Shown one piece after another: positions 28,381 to 38,257 of a DNA stretch of 64,000 bases (position 1 is the first letter of the stretch; every line of letters begins with the position of its first letter). The notes below the pieces were generated by a model. It was given only the letters and a program-made list of their open reading frames with translations, did not search any database and was not told the DNA's origin. This DNA is from Rhodobacteraceae bacterium F11138 (GTDB lineage: Bacteria; Pseudomonadota; Alphaproteobacteria; Rhodobacterales; Rhodobacteraceae), in assembly GCA_016521575.1 (NCBI GenBank), contig JAEKDP010000007.1, positions 183,756-247,755 of the forward strand, written 5' to 3'. The position numbers and the translations under genes were made by a program.

Positions 28381-29910
28381 ATGGTAGACCGGACCTCAGG
28401 CGCAGATCGGATCGACGGGGCCTTGCCCGAACGGCTGAACATGGCGCGGCAATGCCTGTCGGGACCGCCCGACCGGACCGCGATCATCGATCTGACCGGG
28501 GGCGCGCGCCGCGATGTGTCCCTTGGCGAACTGGCGCGCATGTCCGACGGGCTGGCGCGGGCGCTGCTTTCGCGGGGCGTGGTGCGCGGCGACCGGGTCG
28601 GGGTGCTGCTCAGCCAGTCGCCGTGGTGCGCCGCTGCCCATCTGGCGATCTGGAAGATCGGTGCCGTCTCGGTGCCGCTGTTCAAGCTGTTCAAGCAGGA
28701 TGCCCTGCGCAGCCGTCTGACGGATGCCGAAGCAGAGCTGGTGCTGACCGATGACGAGGGGGCCGGCCTGCTGGGCGATCTGGCGCAGGCCCTGCTGGTC
28801 GATCAGCTGGGCGAAGAAGGCCCGCCCGTGGATTTCGCCGACACCGGCACCGAAGACCCGGCGGTGCTGATCTATACCAGTGGCACCACAGGCGCGCCCA
28901 AGGGAGCCCTGCATGGTCACCGGGTGCTGGCGGGCCATTTGCCCGGCGTTTCGATCAGCCATGATCATCTGGGGCAGAAGGACGATTGTCTCTGGACTCC
29001 GGCCGACTGGGCCTGGATCGGCGGGCTGTTCGACGTGCTGATGCCCGGTCTTGCGTTGGGGGTTCCGGTCGTCGCGGCGCGGCTGGACAAATTCACACCC
29101 GATGCCTGTGCCGATGTGATCGAGCGCGCGCAGGTGCGCAACGTGTTCTTCCCGCCCACCGCGTTGCGGATGCTCAAGGCGGCGGATCACGGCATATCCG
29201 GGTTGCGCAGCGTGGCCAGCGGCGGCGAACCCCTGGGGGCCGAGATGCTGGCCTGGGGGCAGCAGGCGTTTGGCCTGGCGATCAACGAATTCTATGGTCA
29301 GACCGAATGCAACATGATCGTGTCGTCCTGCGGCACCGATTTTCCGGCGCGTCCGGGCTGTATTGGCAAGCCGGTGCCGGGGCATGTGATCGCGGTGCTG
29401 GATGACACCGGCCGACCCACACGGGACGAAGGCGACATCGTCGTGCGCCGGGGCTCGGCCAGCATGATGCTGGAATACTGGAACCGTCCCGAAGCCACCG
29501 CCGAGAAGTTCCATGGCGACTGGCTGCTGACCGGCGACCGGGGCGTCTGGGAAGACGACTATCTGCGCTTTGTCGGGCGCGAGGACGACGTGATCACCAG
29601 CGGCGGTTATCGCATCGGCCCGGCCGAGATCGAGGATTGCCTGCTGACCCACCCGGCGGTGGCGACCGTGGGCGTCGTGGGCAAACCCGACGAACTGCGC
29701 ACCGAGATCGTGAAGGCTTATGTGGTGTTGAAACAGGGCCGGCAGGCGACGCAGGAGATGTTGCAGGCCCATGTCAAAGAGCGGCTTGCGGTCTATTCAT
29801 ATCCACGAGAAATCACCTTCCTCGACGCCCTGCCGATGACTGTTACCGGCAAGGTGGTCCGCAAGGAACTCAAACGTCGCGCGGCGGCGGAACTGGAGGC
29901 TGCTTCATGA
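28381..29910 (+). CDS. AMP-forming acyl-CoA synthetase
   Basis: A 509-residue adenylate-forming ligase that activates a carboxylic acid to its CoA thioester via an acyl-AMP. It carries the P-loop [18 protein letters not shown], the A5 motif [10 protein letters not shown], the A7 motif [22 protein letters not shown]8 [10 protein letters not shown], and the C-terminal catalytic lysine in [14 protein letters not shown]. Sitting in the leucine operon, a short branched acid (isovalerate) or acetoacetate is a reasonable guess, but the sequence alone shows only a medium-chain-like synthetase. Its TGA overlaps the mccB ATG (ATGA). Confidence 0.88.
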   Translation: MVDRTSGADRIDGALPERLNMARQCLSGPPDRTAIIDLTGGARRDVSLGELARMSDGLARALLSRGVVRGDRVGVLLSQSPWCAAAHLAIWKIGAVSVPLFKLFKQDALRSRLTDAEAELVLTDDEGAGLLGDLAQALLVDQLGEEGPPVDFADTGTEDPAVLIYTSGTTGAPKGALHGHRVLAGHLPGVSISHDHLGQKDDCLWTPADWAWIGGLFDVLMPGLALGVPVVAARLDKFTPDACADVIERAQVRNVFFPPTALRMLKAADHGISGLRSVASGGEPLGAEMLAWGQQAFGLAINEFYGQTECNMIVSSCGTDFPARPGCIGKPVPGHVIAVLDDTGRPTRDEGDIVVRRGSASMMLEYWNRPEATAEKFHGDWLLTGDRGVWEDDYLRFVGREDDVITSGGYRIGPAEIEDCLLTHPAVATVGVVGKPDELRTEIVKAYVVLKQGRQATQEMLQAHVKERLAVYSYPREITFLDALPMTVTGKVVRKELKRRAAAELEAAS

Positions 29911-31511
29911 AACTGACGACAAGCGCGCTGCCGTCCTCGGACGCATTCAAGGCAAACCGCACCGCCCATCTTGAGGCGCTCGAAACGATCCGCGAGGCGG
30001 CCCAGGCGGCCCGGCTGGGCGGCGGCGAAACATCCCGTGCCCGCCACGAAAGCCGCGGCAAGATGCTGCCGCGCCGGCGGGTTGCCAATCTGTTGGATGC
30101 GGGGTCGCCTTTCCTTGAAATCGGCGCGACGGCGGCGCATGGCATGTATGACGCTGCCGCCCCCTGCGCGGGCGTGATCGCCGGGATCGGGCGGGTGCAT
30201 GGCCACGAGGTCATGGTGGTCTGCAACGATGCCACGGTCAAAGGCGGCACCTATTATCCGATGACGGTCAAGAAACACCTGCGCGCCCAGGAGATTGCCG
30301 AGGAAAACAATCTGCCCTGCATCTACCTGGTGGACAGCGGCGGCGCCAACCTGCCCAACCAGGACGAGGTGTTCCCGGATCGCGATCACTTCGGGCGCAT
30401 CTTCTACAACCAGGCTCGCATGTCGGCCAAGGGCATTCCGCAGATCGCCGTGGTCATGGGGTCCTGCACGGCGGGCGGTGCCTATGTTCCGGCGATGTCG
30501 GACGTGACCATCATCGTGCGTGAACAGGGTACGATCTTTCTGGCCGGGCCGCCGCTGGTCAAGGCCGCCACGGGCGAGGTGGTCAGCGCCGAGGATCTGG
30601 GCGGTGGCGATGTTCACACGCGATTGTCCGGGGTCGCCGACTATCTGGCCGAGGACGACGCCCATGCGCTGGCCCTGGCCCGGCGCGCGGTTGCGCAGTT
30701 GAACCGGGGCAGGCCCGCGACGGTGCAGTGGCAGGCACCCGAGGATCCGGCCTATGACCCCGAAGAGATCCTGGGCGTGGTGCCGGGGGATCTGCGCACC
30801 CCATATGACATTCGCGAAGTCATCGCGCGCCTGGTGGACGGCAGCCGTTTTGATGAATTCAAACCCCGCTTTGGCGAAACCCTGGTCACCGGGTTCGCGC
30901 ATCTGCGGGGGTGTCCGATCGGCATTGTCGCCAACAACGGGGTGCTGTTTTCCGAGGCCGCCCAGAAGGGCGCGCATTTCGTCGAACTGTGCAGTCAGCG
31001 CAAGATACCACTGGTATTCCTGCAGAACATCACCGGCTTCATGGTCGGGCGCAAATACGAAAACGAAGGCATCGCGCGGCACGGTGCCAAGATGGTGACG
31101 GCGGTCGCCTCCACCAACGTGCCCAAGATCACCATGCTGGTCGGCGGCTCTTTCGGGGCCGGAAATTACGGCATGGCCGGGCGTGCCTATCAGCCGCGCT
31201 TTCTGTGGACCTGGCCCAATTCACGGATTTCCGTGATGGGCGGTGAACAGGCCGCCGGGGTTCTGGCCACGGTCAAACGCGACGCCATCGAACGCAAAGG
31301 CGGTGCATGGAGCGCCGAAGAAGAAGCAGAATTCAAACGCCCCACCATCGAGATGTTTGAACACCAGTCCCACCCCCTGTATGCCAGCGCGCGCCTGTGG
31401 GACGATGGCATCATCGATCCGCGCAAAACGCGCGAGGTTCTGGCGCTCAGCCTGTCCGCCGCGCTCAATGCCCCGATCGAGGACACGCGGTTCGGCGTGT
31501 TCCGGATGTAG
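29907..31511 (+). CDS. mccB: Methylcrotonyl-CoA carboxylase, carboxyltransferase (beta) subunit
   Basis: The carboxyltransferase subunit moves CO2 from carboxybiotin to 3-methylcrotonyl-CoA, giving 3-methylglutaconyl-CoA. It has 534 residues with the two crotonase-like halves of the family. Conserved segments include [55 protein letters not shown] and [17 protein letters not shown], which are those of MCC rather than propionyl-CoA carboxylase. The start overlaps the upstream stop by four bases. mccA follows after 54 bases. Confidence 0.95.
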   Translation: MKLTTSALPSSDAFKANRTAHLEALETIREAAQAARLGGGETSRARHESRGKMLPRRRVANLLDAGSPFLEIGATAAHGMYDAAAPCAGVIAGIGRVHGHEVMVVCNDATVKGGTYYPMTVKKHLRAQEIAEENNLPCIYLVDSGGANLPNQDEVFPDRDHFGRIFYNQARMSAKGIPQIAVVMGSCTAGGAYVPAMSDVTIIVREQGTIFLAGPPLVKAATGEVVSAEDLGGGDVHTRLSGVADYLAEDDAHALALARRAVAQLNRGRPATVQWQAPEDPAYDPEEILGVVPGDLRTPYDIREVIARLVDGSRFDEFKPRFGETLVTGFAHLRGCPIGIVANNGVLFSEAAQKGAHFVELCSQRKIPLVFLQNITGFMVGRKYENEGIARHGAKMVTAVASTNVPKITMLVGGSFGAGNYGMAGRAYQPRFLWTWPNSRISVMGGEQAAGVLATVKRDAIERKGGAWSAEEEAEFKRPTIEMFEHQSHPLYASARLWDDGIIDPRKTREVLALSLSAALNAPIEDTRFGVFRM

Positions 31512-31565
31512 TGCCTCATCTTGCTGTAATATCCCCGGACCTCGTACTGCCAAAGGAGCAGAGTG

Positions 31566-33503
31566 ATGTTTGACACGATCCTGATTGCCAACCGGGGCGA
31601 AATTGCCTGCCGGATCATCGAAACCGCCCAGGGCATGGGGGTGCGTTGCGTGGCGGTCTATTCCGATGCGGACGCGGGCGCGAAACATGTGCGGATGGCG
31701 GATCTGGCCGTGCATATCGGTGGCCCCGCGCCGGCCGACAGCTATCTGCGCGGCGACGTGATCATCGAGGCGGCACTGGACACCGGCGCGCAGGCGATCC
31801 ATCCGGGCTATGGTTTCCTGTCCGAAAATCCCGATTTTGTCGATTTGGTGCAGGCCGCGGGCCTGACCTTTATCGGCCCGTCCGGCGATGCCATTCGCGC
31901 CATGGGGCTGAAGGATGCCGCCAAGAAACTGATGGAAGAGGCCGGGGTCCCGGTGGTGCCGGGCTATCATGGCGACAACCAGGACGACGCGTTTCTGTCT
32001 GAAGCGGCTGCTGATATCGGCTATCCTGTGCTGATCAAGGCCGTCGCGGGGGGCGGGGGCAAGGGAATGCGCATGGTTGAGCGGCCCGGCGATTTTGCCG
32101 CCGCGCTGGACAGCGCCCGCAGCGAGGCCCTGACCGCCTTTGGCAATGATGCGGTTCTGGTGGAAAAATATGTCAGCAAACCGCGTCATATCGAGGTGCA
32201 GGTCTTTGGCGACGGCACGCGCGCGGTGCATCTGTTCGAACGCGACTGTTCCTTGCAGCGCCGCCATCAGAAGGTGATCGAGGAAGCCCCAGCACCGGGC
32301 ATGACCGATGACATGCGCGTGGCGATGGGGCTGGCCGGGGTGCGCGCCGCCGAGGCGATCGGCTATTCCGGGGCGGGGACCGTCGAATTCATCGTCGATG
32401 CCAGCGACGGCCTGCGCCCGGACCGGTTCTGGTTCATGGAGATGAACACCCGGCTGCAGGTCGAGCATCCGGTCACCGAAGCGATCACCGGTGTCGATCT
32501 GGTGGAATGGCAATTGCGCGTCGCCGCGGGTGAAACCCTGCCGCGCCAGCAGCATGAATTGCAGATCAACGGGCATGCCTTTGAGGCCCGGCTTTACGCC
32601 GAGGACGTGCCCAAGGGGTTTCTGCCCGCAACCGGCACCCTGACGCATCTGGTGTTTCCTCCGGGATGCCGGGCAGACAGCGGCGTGCGCGCGGGGGATG
32701 TGATTTCTCCGTGGTATGACCCGATGATCGCCAAGGTGATCGTGCATGGCCCGACCCGTGCGGTGGCGCTGGCACGGTTGAACCGGGCCTTGGCGGGCAC
32801 GCAGGTCGGCGGCACCGTGACCAATCTGGCCTTTCTGGGGGCCTTGACCGAACATTCCGGTTTTGCGGCCGGGGATGTGGACACCGGGCTGATCGGGCGG
32901 GATCTGGACAGTCTGGTGCAACCCGCCCAGCCCCAGCCGCGCCACTGGGCGGCGGCGGGCATGGCCGCGCTGGGCGTGTTGCAAGCGGACTGGTGCACCG
33001 GTTTCACCCTGTGGGAGCCGCTTGCGCGCAGCGTGACGCTGGCATGGCAGGGCGATCCGGTCGATCTGGTGATGCGCGCCGAGGGGCCGGACCGGCAATT
33101 GTGGACCGTTGGCGATGAGACGGTGTTGGCGCAACGCATCGGCGCGCAGTGGCAGGTCGGTGAAACTGCGCTGGGCGAGATTGACGTTGCGGGCGACACC
33201 GTGACGGTGTTCGATGCCTATGGGCTGGCGTTTCAGGTGATCGATCCGCTGGACCGCGCCGCCGGGGCGACCGGGGATGGCAACCTGATCGAGGCGCCGA
33301 TGCCGGGGCTGGTCAAATCCGTCGAGGCCGCAGTGGGGCAAAAGGTGGCTCAGGGGGACCGGTTGGCGGTGCTTGAGGCGATGAAGATGGAACACGCCCT
33401 GCTGGCCGCTCGGGATGGTGTGGTGGCCGAGGTTCTGACACAGGCCGGTGCACAGGTCGAAGCCGGTGCCGCGCTGGTCCGGTTGGAGCCGCAAGACGAT
33501 TGA
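31566..33503 (+). CDS. mccA: Methylcrotonyl-CoA carboxylase, biotin carboxylase/biotin carrier (alpha) subunit
   Basis: A 645-residue biotin-dependent subunit. The N-terminal biotin carboxylase (about 1-450) has the family start FDTILIANRGEIACRI, the ATP-grasp glycine loop KAVAGGGGKGMRMV and catalytic EMNTRLQVEHPVTE. A BT linker domain follows, and the biotinyl lysine is K607 in EAMKMEH. BirA, encoded at 54097, is the likely biotin ligase. ATG 31566 has an AAAGGAG ribosome site; GTG 31563 is an in-frame alternative. It pairs with mccB immediately upstream. Confidence 0.95.
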   Translation: MFDTILIANRGEIACRIIETAQGMGVRCVAVYSDADAGAKHVRMADLAVHIGGPAPADSYLRGDVIIEAALDTGAQAIHPGYGFLSENPDFVDLVQAAGLTFIGPSGDAIRAMGLKDAAKKLMEEAGVPVVPGYHGDNQDDAFLSEAAADIGYPVLIKAVAGGGGKGMRMVERPGDFAAALDSARSEALTAFGNDAVLVEKYVSKPRHIEVQVFGDGTRAVHLFERDCSLQRRHQKVIEEAPAPGMTDDMRVAMGLAGVRAAEAIGYSGAGTVEFIVDASDGLRPDRFWFMEMNTRLQVEHPVTEAITGVDLVEWQLRVAAGETLPRQQHELQINGHAFEARLYAEDVPKGFLPATGTLTHLVFPPGCRADSGVRAGDVISPWYDPMIAKVIVHGPTRAVALARLNRALAGTQVGGTVTNLAFLGALTEHSGFAAGDVDTGLIGRDLDSLVQPAQPQPRHWAAAGMAALGVLQADWCTGFTLWEPLARSVTLAWQGDPVDLVMRAEGPDRQLWTVGDETVLAQRIGAQWQVGETALGEIDVAGDTVTVFDAYGLAFQVIDPLDRAAGATGDGNLIEAPMPGLVKSVEAAVGQKVAQGDRLAVLEAMKMEHALLAARDGVVAEVLTQAGAQVEAGAALVRLEPQDD

Positions 33504-33551
33504 AGCACCGCAGCGGCGGGTTTGAATGCAACTGGACAGGGACGGGGTGAT

Positions 33552-34409
33552 ATGGGCGAACGGGTCGAGATATTCGAGGTCGGGCCGCGAGACGGTCTGC
33601 AGAATGAAAAGCGCGAAATCCCGGTGACCGAGAAAGTGGCGCTGGTCGATCTGCTGAGCCGCGCCGGTTTCCCGCGTATCGAAGTGGCCAGTTTCGTATC
33701 GCCGAAATGGGTGCCGCAAATGGCAGGCAGCGCCGAGGTGCTGGCCGGAATTACCCGCGCACCCGGCGTGCGCTATGCGGCGCTGACGCCCAACATGCGC
33801 GGATATGACGATGCGCGGGTTGCAGGGGCGGATGAGATTGCGGTCTTTGCTTCGGCCAGCGAAGGCTTCTCCAAGGCCAATGTAAACGCCACCACGGCCG
33901 AAAGCGTCGAGCGGTTCAAACCGATTCTGCAGGCGGCGCGTCACATCGATCTGCCGGTGCGCGGATATATATCCTGCGTTACGGATTGCCCGTTTGACGG
34001 GCCGACCGATCCCGCCCGCGTGGCGGATCTGGCGGATACCCTGTTTGCGCTGGGATGCTATGAAATCTCGCTGGGCGACACCATTGGTCAGGCGACTCCG
34101 GACAGTATCGTCAAGATGCTGATGGCCGTGCGTGACGTGGTGCCGGTCGGACGGTTGGCCGGGCATTTTCACGACACCGCGGGGCGCGCGATTGCCAATA
34201 TCGATGCCTCTCTGTCATTGGGTGTGCGGGTGTTCGATGCCGCGGTCGGCGGGTTGGGGGGCTGTCCCTATGCGCCGGGGGCCAGCGGCAATGTCGCAAC
34301 CGAAACCGTCGCGGCCCATCTGACCCGGCTGGGGTATGAAACCGGGCTGGACATGGATGTGCTGCAACAGGCTGCGGCGATGGCGCGGGCAATGCGCGAG
34401 GACAGATGA
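33552..34409 (+). CDS. hmgL: Hydroxymethylglutaryl-CoA lyase
   Basis: Cleaves 3-hydroxy-3-methylglutaryl-CoA to acetoacetate and acetyl-CoA, the final step of leucine degradation. It is a 285-residue TIM barrel of the DRE-TIM family: EVGPRDGLQNE near the start (metal and catalytic Asp), HFHDTAGRA (metal His), and the signature GGLGGCPYAPGASGN with its catalytic cysteine. ATG 33552 is used, giving the family-standard N-terminus; the upstream extension to 33522 is unlikely. Its TGA overlaps the next ATG. Confidence 0.95.
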   Translation: MGERVEIFEVGPRDGLQNEKREIPVTEKVALVDLLSRAGFPRIEVASFVSPKWVPQMAGSAEVLAGITRAPGVRYAALTPNMRGYDDARVAGADEIAVFASASEGFSKANVNATTAESVERFKPILQAARHIDLPVRGYISCVTDCPFDGPTDPARVADLADTLFALGCYEISLGDTIGQATPDSIVKMLMAVRDVVPVGRLAGHFHDTAGRAIANIDASLSLGVRVFDAAVGGLGGCPYAPGASGNVATETVAAHLTRLGYETGLDMDVLQQAAAMARAMREDR

Positions 34410-35200
34410 TGTATCAGACGATCTCTATCGAAACCGATCCGCGCGGCGTGGCGCGGCTGACCCTGACCCGGGTGGACAAGCACAATGCCATGTCCGCGCA
34501 GATGATTTCAGAACTTGCAGATGCCGCCGCGAAACTGGGCGCGGATGACACCGTGCGCGTCGTCGTTCTGAGTGCTGCGGGAAAATCCTTTTGCGCGGGC
34601 GGCGATCTTGGCTGGATGCAAACGCAGATGGCGGCGGACGCCCAGACCCGGTTCCGTGAGGCGCGCAAGCTGGCCGAGATGCTGGGCGCGCTGAACACTT
34701 TGCCCAAGCCGCTGATCGGTGCGGTTCAGGGCAATGCGTTCGGCGGCGGGCTGGGGCTGATCAGTGTCTGCGACGTGGCGATCGGCGTCGATCATGCCAG
34801 GATGGGCCTGACCGAGACCCGGCTGGGGCTGATACCGGCCACCATCGGACCCTATGTGGTGGCCCGGATGGGCGAAGCCCGGGCGCGGCGCGTCTTCATG
34901 TCGGCGCGGCTGTTTGATGCCGCCGAAGCGGTCGAACTGGGCCTGTTGGCGCGGGTGGTTCCGGCTGACGCGCTGGACGAGGCCGTCGAGCGCGAGGTCG
35001 TGCCTTACCTGTCCTGCGCCCCCGGTGCCGTGGCCTCGGCCAAGCAACTGGTGCGCGACCTGGCCCCCAGCGTGAACGAGGCGAAGATCGATATGACCAT
35101 CCGGGCGCTGGTAGAGCGCTGGGAAACCGACGAGGCGGCAGAAGGTATCGGTGCGTTTTTCGACAAGCGCAAGGCCGCGTGGATGTCCGACCCGTCCTAG
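34406..35200 (+). CDS. liuC: Enoyl-CoA hydratase, probable methylglutaconyl-CoA hydratase
   Basis: A 264-residue crotonase. Oxyanion-hole segments are KSFCAGGDLGWMQ and GNAFGGGLGLISVCDVAI, and the catalytic glutamate region is MGLTETRLGLIPATIGPYV. The AGGDLGWM wording is typical of 3-methylglutaconyl-CoA hydratases (LiuC/AUH), and the gene is last in the leucine operon, which supplies the hydration step between the MCC and HMG-CoA lyase reactions. The start overlaps the hmgL stop (ATGA); MM doubles the start codon. The stop shares the palindrome CTAG with the convergent gene's stop. Confidence 0.9.
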   Translation: MMYQTISIETDPRGVARLTLTRVDKHNAMSAQMISELADAAAKLGADDTVRVVVLSAAGKSFCAGGDLGWMQTQMAADAQTRFREARKLAEMLGALNTLPKPLIGAVQGNAFGGGLGLISVCDVAIGVDHARMGLTETRLGLIPATIGPYVVARMGEARARRVFMSARLFDAAEAVELGLLARVVPADALDEAVEREVVPYLSCAPGAVASAKQLVRDLAPSVNEAKIDMTIRALVERWETDEAAEGIGAFFDKRKAAWMSDPS

Positions 35201-36261
35201 CCCGTCAACAGGGCGCGGCTGTCGTTCCACAACCTTGTGACGATCTGCTGGGCCGGATCAGGGCGTGCGAGACCGGCGGATTGCCCCGCCCATGCCTGCA
35301 TTGCGTCGATATTGCCTTGCTTGGCCGCCGCCGCGCGCATTGGCCCGGTCAGGGCGCGCTGGACCGGATAGGGCGCGGGTGCCGGGGCATCGGTGGCTTG
35401 GGTATAGGCCGTGCGGATCGCGCGGCCCAAGCGTCCGGAAAAGGCGGCGGTGGCGATGGTGGTCTCGGGGGTGGCCCCGGCGATGGCGTCGGCCCAGGCG
35501 GGATTCAGCGCCGCTTCGGGGCTGCGCAGAAAACCGGTTCCGATCTGAACCGCGGATGCGCCCAGCAGCAGCGCGGCGGCGATGCCGCGCGCATCCGCGA
35601 TGCCGCCGGTGGCGACAACCGGAATGTCCACGGCATCGACCACGGCAGGCAACAGGGAAAACAGCCCGACCAGCGCCGAGGCGGCATCGGCGGCCTGAAA
35701 GGCCCCGCGATGGCCACCGGCCTCCATGCCTTGCGCCACGATCACATCGGCCCCGGCCTCTTCGGCGGCGCGGGCTTCGGTCACGGTGGTCGCGGTGGCC
35801 ATCCAGGTGATTCCGCGTCTTTTCATTTCCGACACCATGTCCGGTGGATACACTCCCATGATCGAGGAAACCGCCGTCGGACCGGCCTGAAGGATGGCCT
35901 GGCACTGCTCCTTGAAATCCTGCAACGGGGTTTCGGCCGCATCCTGTGGAACCGCCGGTCCCCAGCGTTCAAGATAGGTGCGTATGTCGGTTTCGTGGAC
36001 AGAATCGCGTGCCGGTGCGGGATCGGGAATCCAGAGGTTCATCTGAAATGCGCCGTTGCTTGCCGCGCGCATCTGCCGGGCCCAGTCCAGTATCTGCTCG
36101 GGCGACATCAACAGCGCGCCGCAAGCCCCCATGCCACCGGCGGTGGCGACGGCGGAGGACAGCGAAACCGGGCAGGCTCCGGCCATGGGGGCCAGCAGAA
36201 TCGGGGTCGAAATGCCCATCCGGGCGGAGAAGTCGGCGGCTTTGGTCAGGGCGGCGTGCAT
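35197..36261 (-). CDS. Nitronate monooxygenase family flavoprotein
   Basis: A 354-residue FMN-dependent TIM-barrel protein of the NMO (2-nitropropane dioxygenase) class, which oxidises toxic nitronates such as propionate 3-nitronate. Visible segments are PILLAPMAGACPVSLSSAVA, VIVAQGMEAGGHRGAF (with the family histidine), VVATGGIADARGIAAALLLG and AVQIGTGFLRSPEA. ATG 36261 is chosen for its AGGA site and because the longer open frame (to 36459) runs through the nuo promoter region. It converges on liuC with a four-base overlap. The physiological substrate is not known. Confidence 0.88.
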   Translation of the reverse strand: MHAALTKAADFSARMGISTPILLAPMAGACPVSLSSAVATAGGMGACGALLMSPEQILDWARQMRAASNGAFQMNLWIPDPAPARDSVHETDIRTYLERWGPAVPQDAAETPLQDFKEQCQAILQAGPTAVSSIMGVYPPDMVSEMKRRGITWMATATTVTEARAAEEAGADVIVAQGMEAGGHRGAFQAADAASALVGLFSLLPAVVDAVDIPVVATGGIADARGIAAALLLGASAVQIGTGFLRSPEAALNPAWADAIAGATPETTIATAAFSGRLGRAIRTAYTQATDAPAPAPYPVQRALTGPMRAAAAKQGNIDAMQAWAGQSAGLARPDPAQQIVTRLWNDSRALLTG

Positions 36262-36414
36262 GTCGATATCCTGTGGGGTCGTTGCAGGGGCATTCCCATT
36301 GGGGACACGCTGTTTCCCTGACGTCAAGCGGATCTGACCCGATGCGGGGCGTGAAAGCCCGTGCTGCGGACCCGACTTGCCGCGACATAACAGGACATTC
36401 GCGGGTTCGGGCCG

Positions 36415-36443
36415 TTGACCCTCTGGGTCTGCGGCGATAGACA
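36415..36443 (+). promoter_or_regulatory. Putative promoter of the nuo operon
   Basis: TTGACC (36415-36420) and TAGACA (36438-36443) at 17-base spacing lie about 65 bases before nuoA, inside the 248-base divergent gap with the nitronate monooxygenase gene. The -10 box is poor, so this is tentative. Confidence 0.35.
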
Positions 36444-36509
36444 CAGGCGAAGTCAACACGCCGACAAAAGGCGCGCCCGTACCTGTGCGCTGCAGACAAG
36501 GAGACGCTC

Positions 36510-36875
36510 GTGGAAGAGATGTTGCGGGAGTACCTCCCGATCCTGGTGTTTCTGGCCGTGGCCGTGGGCCTGGGCATCGTCCTGATTCTGGCTGCGGTCG
36601 TGCTGGCCGTGCGCAATCCGGACCCCGAAAAGGTCAGCGCCTATGAATGCGGCTTCAATGCCTTTGACGATGCGCGGATGAAGTTCGACGTGCGATTCTA
36701 TCTGGTGTCGATCCTGTTCATCATCTTCGATCTGGAAATCGCATTCCTGTTTCCCTGGGCGGTGGCTTTCAAGGATGTCAGCATGATCGGTTTCTGGTCG
36801 ATGATGGTCTTTTTGGGCGTTCTGACGATCGGCTTTGCCTATGAATGGAAAAAAGGGGCCCTGGAATGGGAGTGA
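36510..36875 (+). CDS. nuoA: NADH-quinone oxidoreductase subunit A
   Basis: A small membrane subunit of complex I at the junction of the peripheral and membrane arms. It has 121 residues and three transmembrane helices, with the conserved loop [20 protein letters not shown], whose cysteine switches accessibility between active states in related enzymes. I choose GTG 36510 because the AAGGAG site (36498-36503) is ideally spaced from it and too far from ATG 36519. It is the first gene of the 14-gene nuo operon. Confidence 0.95.
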   Translation: MEEMLREYLPILVFLAVAVGLGIVLILAAVVLAVRNPDPEKVSAYECGFNAFDDARMKFDVRFYLVSILFIIFDLEIAFLFPWAVAFKDVSMIGFWSMMVFLGVLTIGFAYEWKKGALEWE

Positions 36876-37396
36876 TGACCGGAACCCAGGTTGGCGCCGA
36901 CAAGGAAGTCGCCACCCAGGCACTGAACGCCGAGCTGCAGGACAAGGGTTTCCTGCTGACCTCGACCGAGGACATCATCAACTGGGCCCGCACCGGGTCC
37001 TTGCACTGGATGACATTCGGGCTGGCCTGTTGTGCCGTCGAAATGATGCACACGTCGATGCCGCGCTACGACGCCGAGCGGTTCGGAATCGCGCCGCGGG
37101 CCTCTCCGCGCCAGTCGGATGTGATGATCGTGGCCGGAACGCTGACCAACAAGATGGCCCCGGCCCTGCGCAAGGTCTATGACCAGATGCCCGAGCCTCG
37201 GTATGTCATCAGCATGGGCAGCTGCGCCAATGGCGGCGGGTATTACCATTACAGCTATTCCGTGGTGCGGGGCTGTGATCGTGTGGTGCCGGTCGATATC
37301 TATGTGCCGGGCTGCCCGCCGACGGCCGAGGCTCTGCTGTACGGGTTGATGCAGCTGCAACGCAAGATCCGCCGCACGGGGACGATCGTAAGGTGA
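36866..37396 (+). CDS. nuoB: NADH-quinone oxidoreductase subunit B
   Basis: Carries iron-sulfur cluster N2, the last electron carrier before quinone. It has 176 residues; the cluster ligands are in [12 protein letters not shown], the [12 protein letters not shown] segment and [17 protein letters not shown] 36866 (MGVMTGTQ) overlaps the nuoA end; ATG 36875 (MTGTQ), which shares a base with the nuoA stop, is an equally coupled alternative. The stop overlaps a GTG that opens a 29-codon micro-ORF reaching nuoC. Confidence 0.95.
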   Translation: MGVMTGTQVGADKEVATQALNAELQDKGFLLTSTEDIINWARTGSLHWMTFGLACCAVEMMHTSMPRYDAERFGIAPRASPRQSDVMIVAGTLTNKMAPALRKVYDQMPEPRYVISMGSCANGGGYYHYSYSVVRGCDRVVPVDIYVPGCPPTAEALLYGLMQLQRKIRRTGTIVR

Positions 37397-37482
37397 AACG
37401 TGCCGGAACGGGTTGGCGCAATGGCGCGCGCCGACAGGGAAACGACGTATCAGAATGCGCTGCTATGGAGATTTTCGGATGA
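37393..37482 (+). CDS. Micro-ORF bridging nuoB and nuoC (29 codons)
   Basis: GTG at 37393 overlaps the nuoB TGA (GTGA). The frame then stays open through the whole 82-base gap and its TGA (37480-37482) overlaps the nuoC ATG at 37479 (ATGA). The peptide is basic and unlike anything recognised. It may act only to carry ribosomes from nuoB to nuoC, or it may be chance; nuoC also has its own GGAG site. Confidence 0.3.
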   Translation: MKRAGTGWRNGARRQGNDVSECAAMEIFG

Positions 37483-38084
37483 GTGATGCACTGAAAGAAC
37501 TGGGCACGCATATCGAGTTGAAACGCCCTGACTGCGTGCTGGCCTGGGATGTGTCCCATGGCGAATTGAACGTGGATGTGACCGCGTCCAACGTGGTCGG
37601 ATTCGTCGAGTTCCTGAAGGCCGATCCGACCTGCAAGTTCTCATCTCTGGTGGACATCACCGCTGTCGATTATCCCGAGCGGCCCAAACGGTTCGACGTG
37701 GTCTATCATTTCCTGTCGATGTATCAGAATCAGCGCATTCGCCTGCGGGTCAGCCTGCGCGAGGACGAGATGGTGCCGTCGATCATCCCGGTTCATCCCA
37801 GCGCCAACTGGTTTGAACGCGAAGTTTTCGATATGTTCGGCATCCTGTTCACGGGGCATCCGGATCTGCGGCGCATCCTGACCGACTATGGTTTCCGGGG
37901 ATATCCGCTGCGCAAGGATTTCCCGACCACGGGATACACCGAGGTGCGCTATGACGAAGCCGAGAAACGGGTGGTCTACGAACCCGTATCGCTGGTGCAG
38001 GAATACCGCCAGTTCGATTTCATGAGCCCATGGGAAGGCGCGGAGTACATTCTGCCCGGTGACGAAAAGCAGGAGGCCAAGTGA
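37479..38084 (+). CDS. nuoC: NADH-quinone oxidoreductase subunit C
   Basis: A 201-residue peripheral-arm subunit (30 kDa type) that packs against NuoD near the quinone site. Family segments are visible: [21 protein letters not shown], the signature [20 protein letters not shown] and GYPLRKDFP. It is separate from NuoD, unlike the fused NuoCD of enterobacteria. ATG 37479 has GGAG at 37467-37470. Its stop shares a base with the start of a 57-residue membrane protein gene (TGATG). Confidence 0.94.
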   Translation: MSDALKELGTHIELKRPDCVLAWDVSHGELNVDVTASNVVGFVEFLKADPTCKFSSLVDITAVDYPERPKRFDVVYHFLSMYQNQRIRLRVSLREDEMVPSIIPVHPSANWFEREVFDMFGILFTGHPDLRRILTDYGFRGYPLRKDFPTTGYTEVRYDEAEKRVVYEPVSLVQEYRQFDFMSPWEGAEYILPGDEKQEAK

Positions 38085-38257
38085 TGGAATTCCTGATCTG
38101 GATCGCATTCACCGTCCTGACCATCATTCCGATGGTCAAGCTGCTGCCGCATTTCGGATTGAATAAATACTGGGCCGTGGCCTGTGTCATTCCGCTGGGT
38201 GTTCTCGTTCTGTTGTGGGTGATGGCGATGAAACTGCAAGAGCTGGAGAAACTCTGA
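38084..38257 (+). CDS. Small two-helix membrane protein between nuoC and nuoD
   Basis: A 57-residue protein, too short for most gene callers. It starts [20 protein letters not shown] and has two hydrophobic helices (about 1-20 and 29-48) joined by [10 protein letters not shown], ending in a charged helix MKLQELEKL. Both ends are translationally coupled: TGATG with nuoC and TGATG with nuoD, so it is very probably translated. Rhodobacter nuo operons are known to contain unidentified reading frames; a role as a complex I accessory or assembly subunit is possible but unproven. Confidence 0.75.
   Translation: MEFLIWIAFTVLTIIPMVKLLPHFGLNKYWAVACVIPLGVLVLLWVMAMKLQELEKL

Noticed and set aside
31221..34172. 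Minus-strand open frame of about 980 codons antisense to mccA and hmgL
   Set aside because: Typical GC-rich antisense shadow; the plus strand encodes well-known enzymes.
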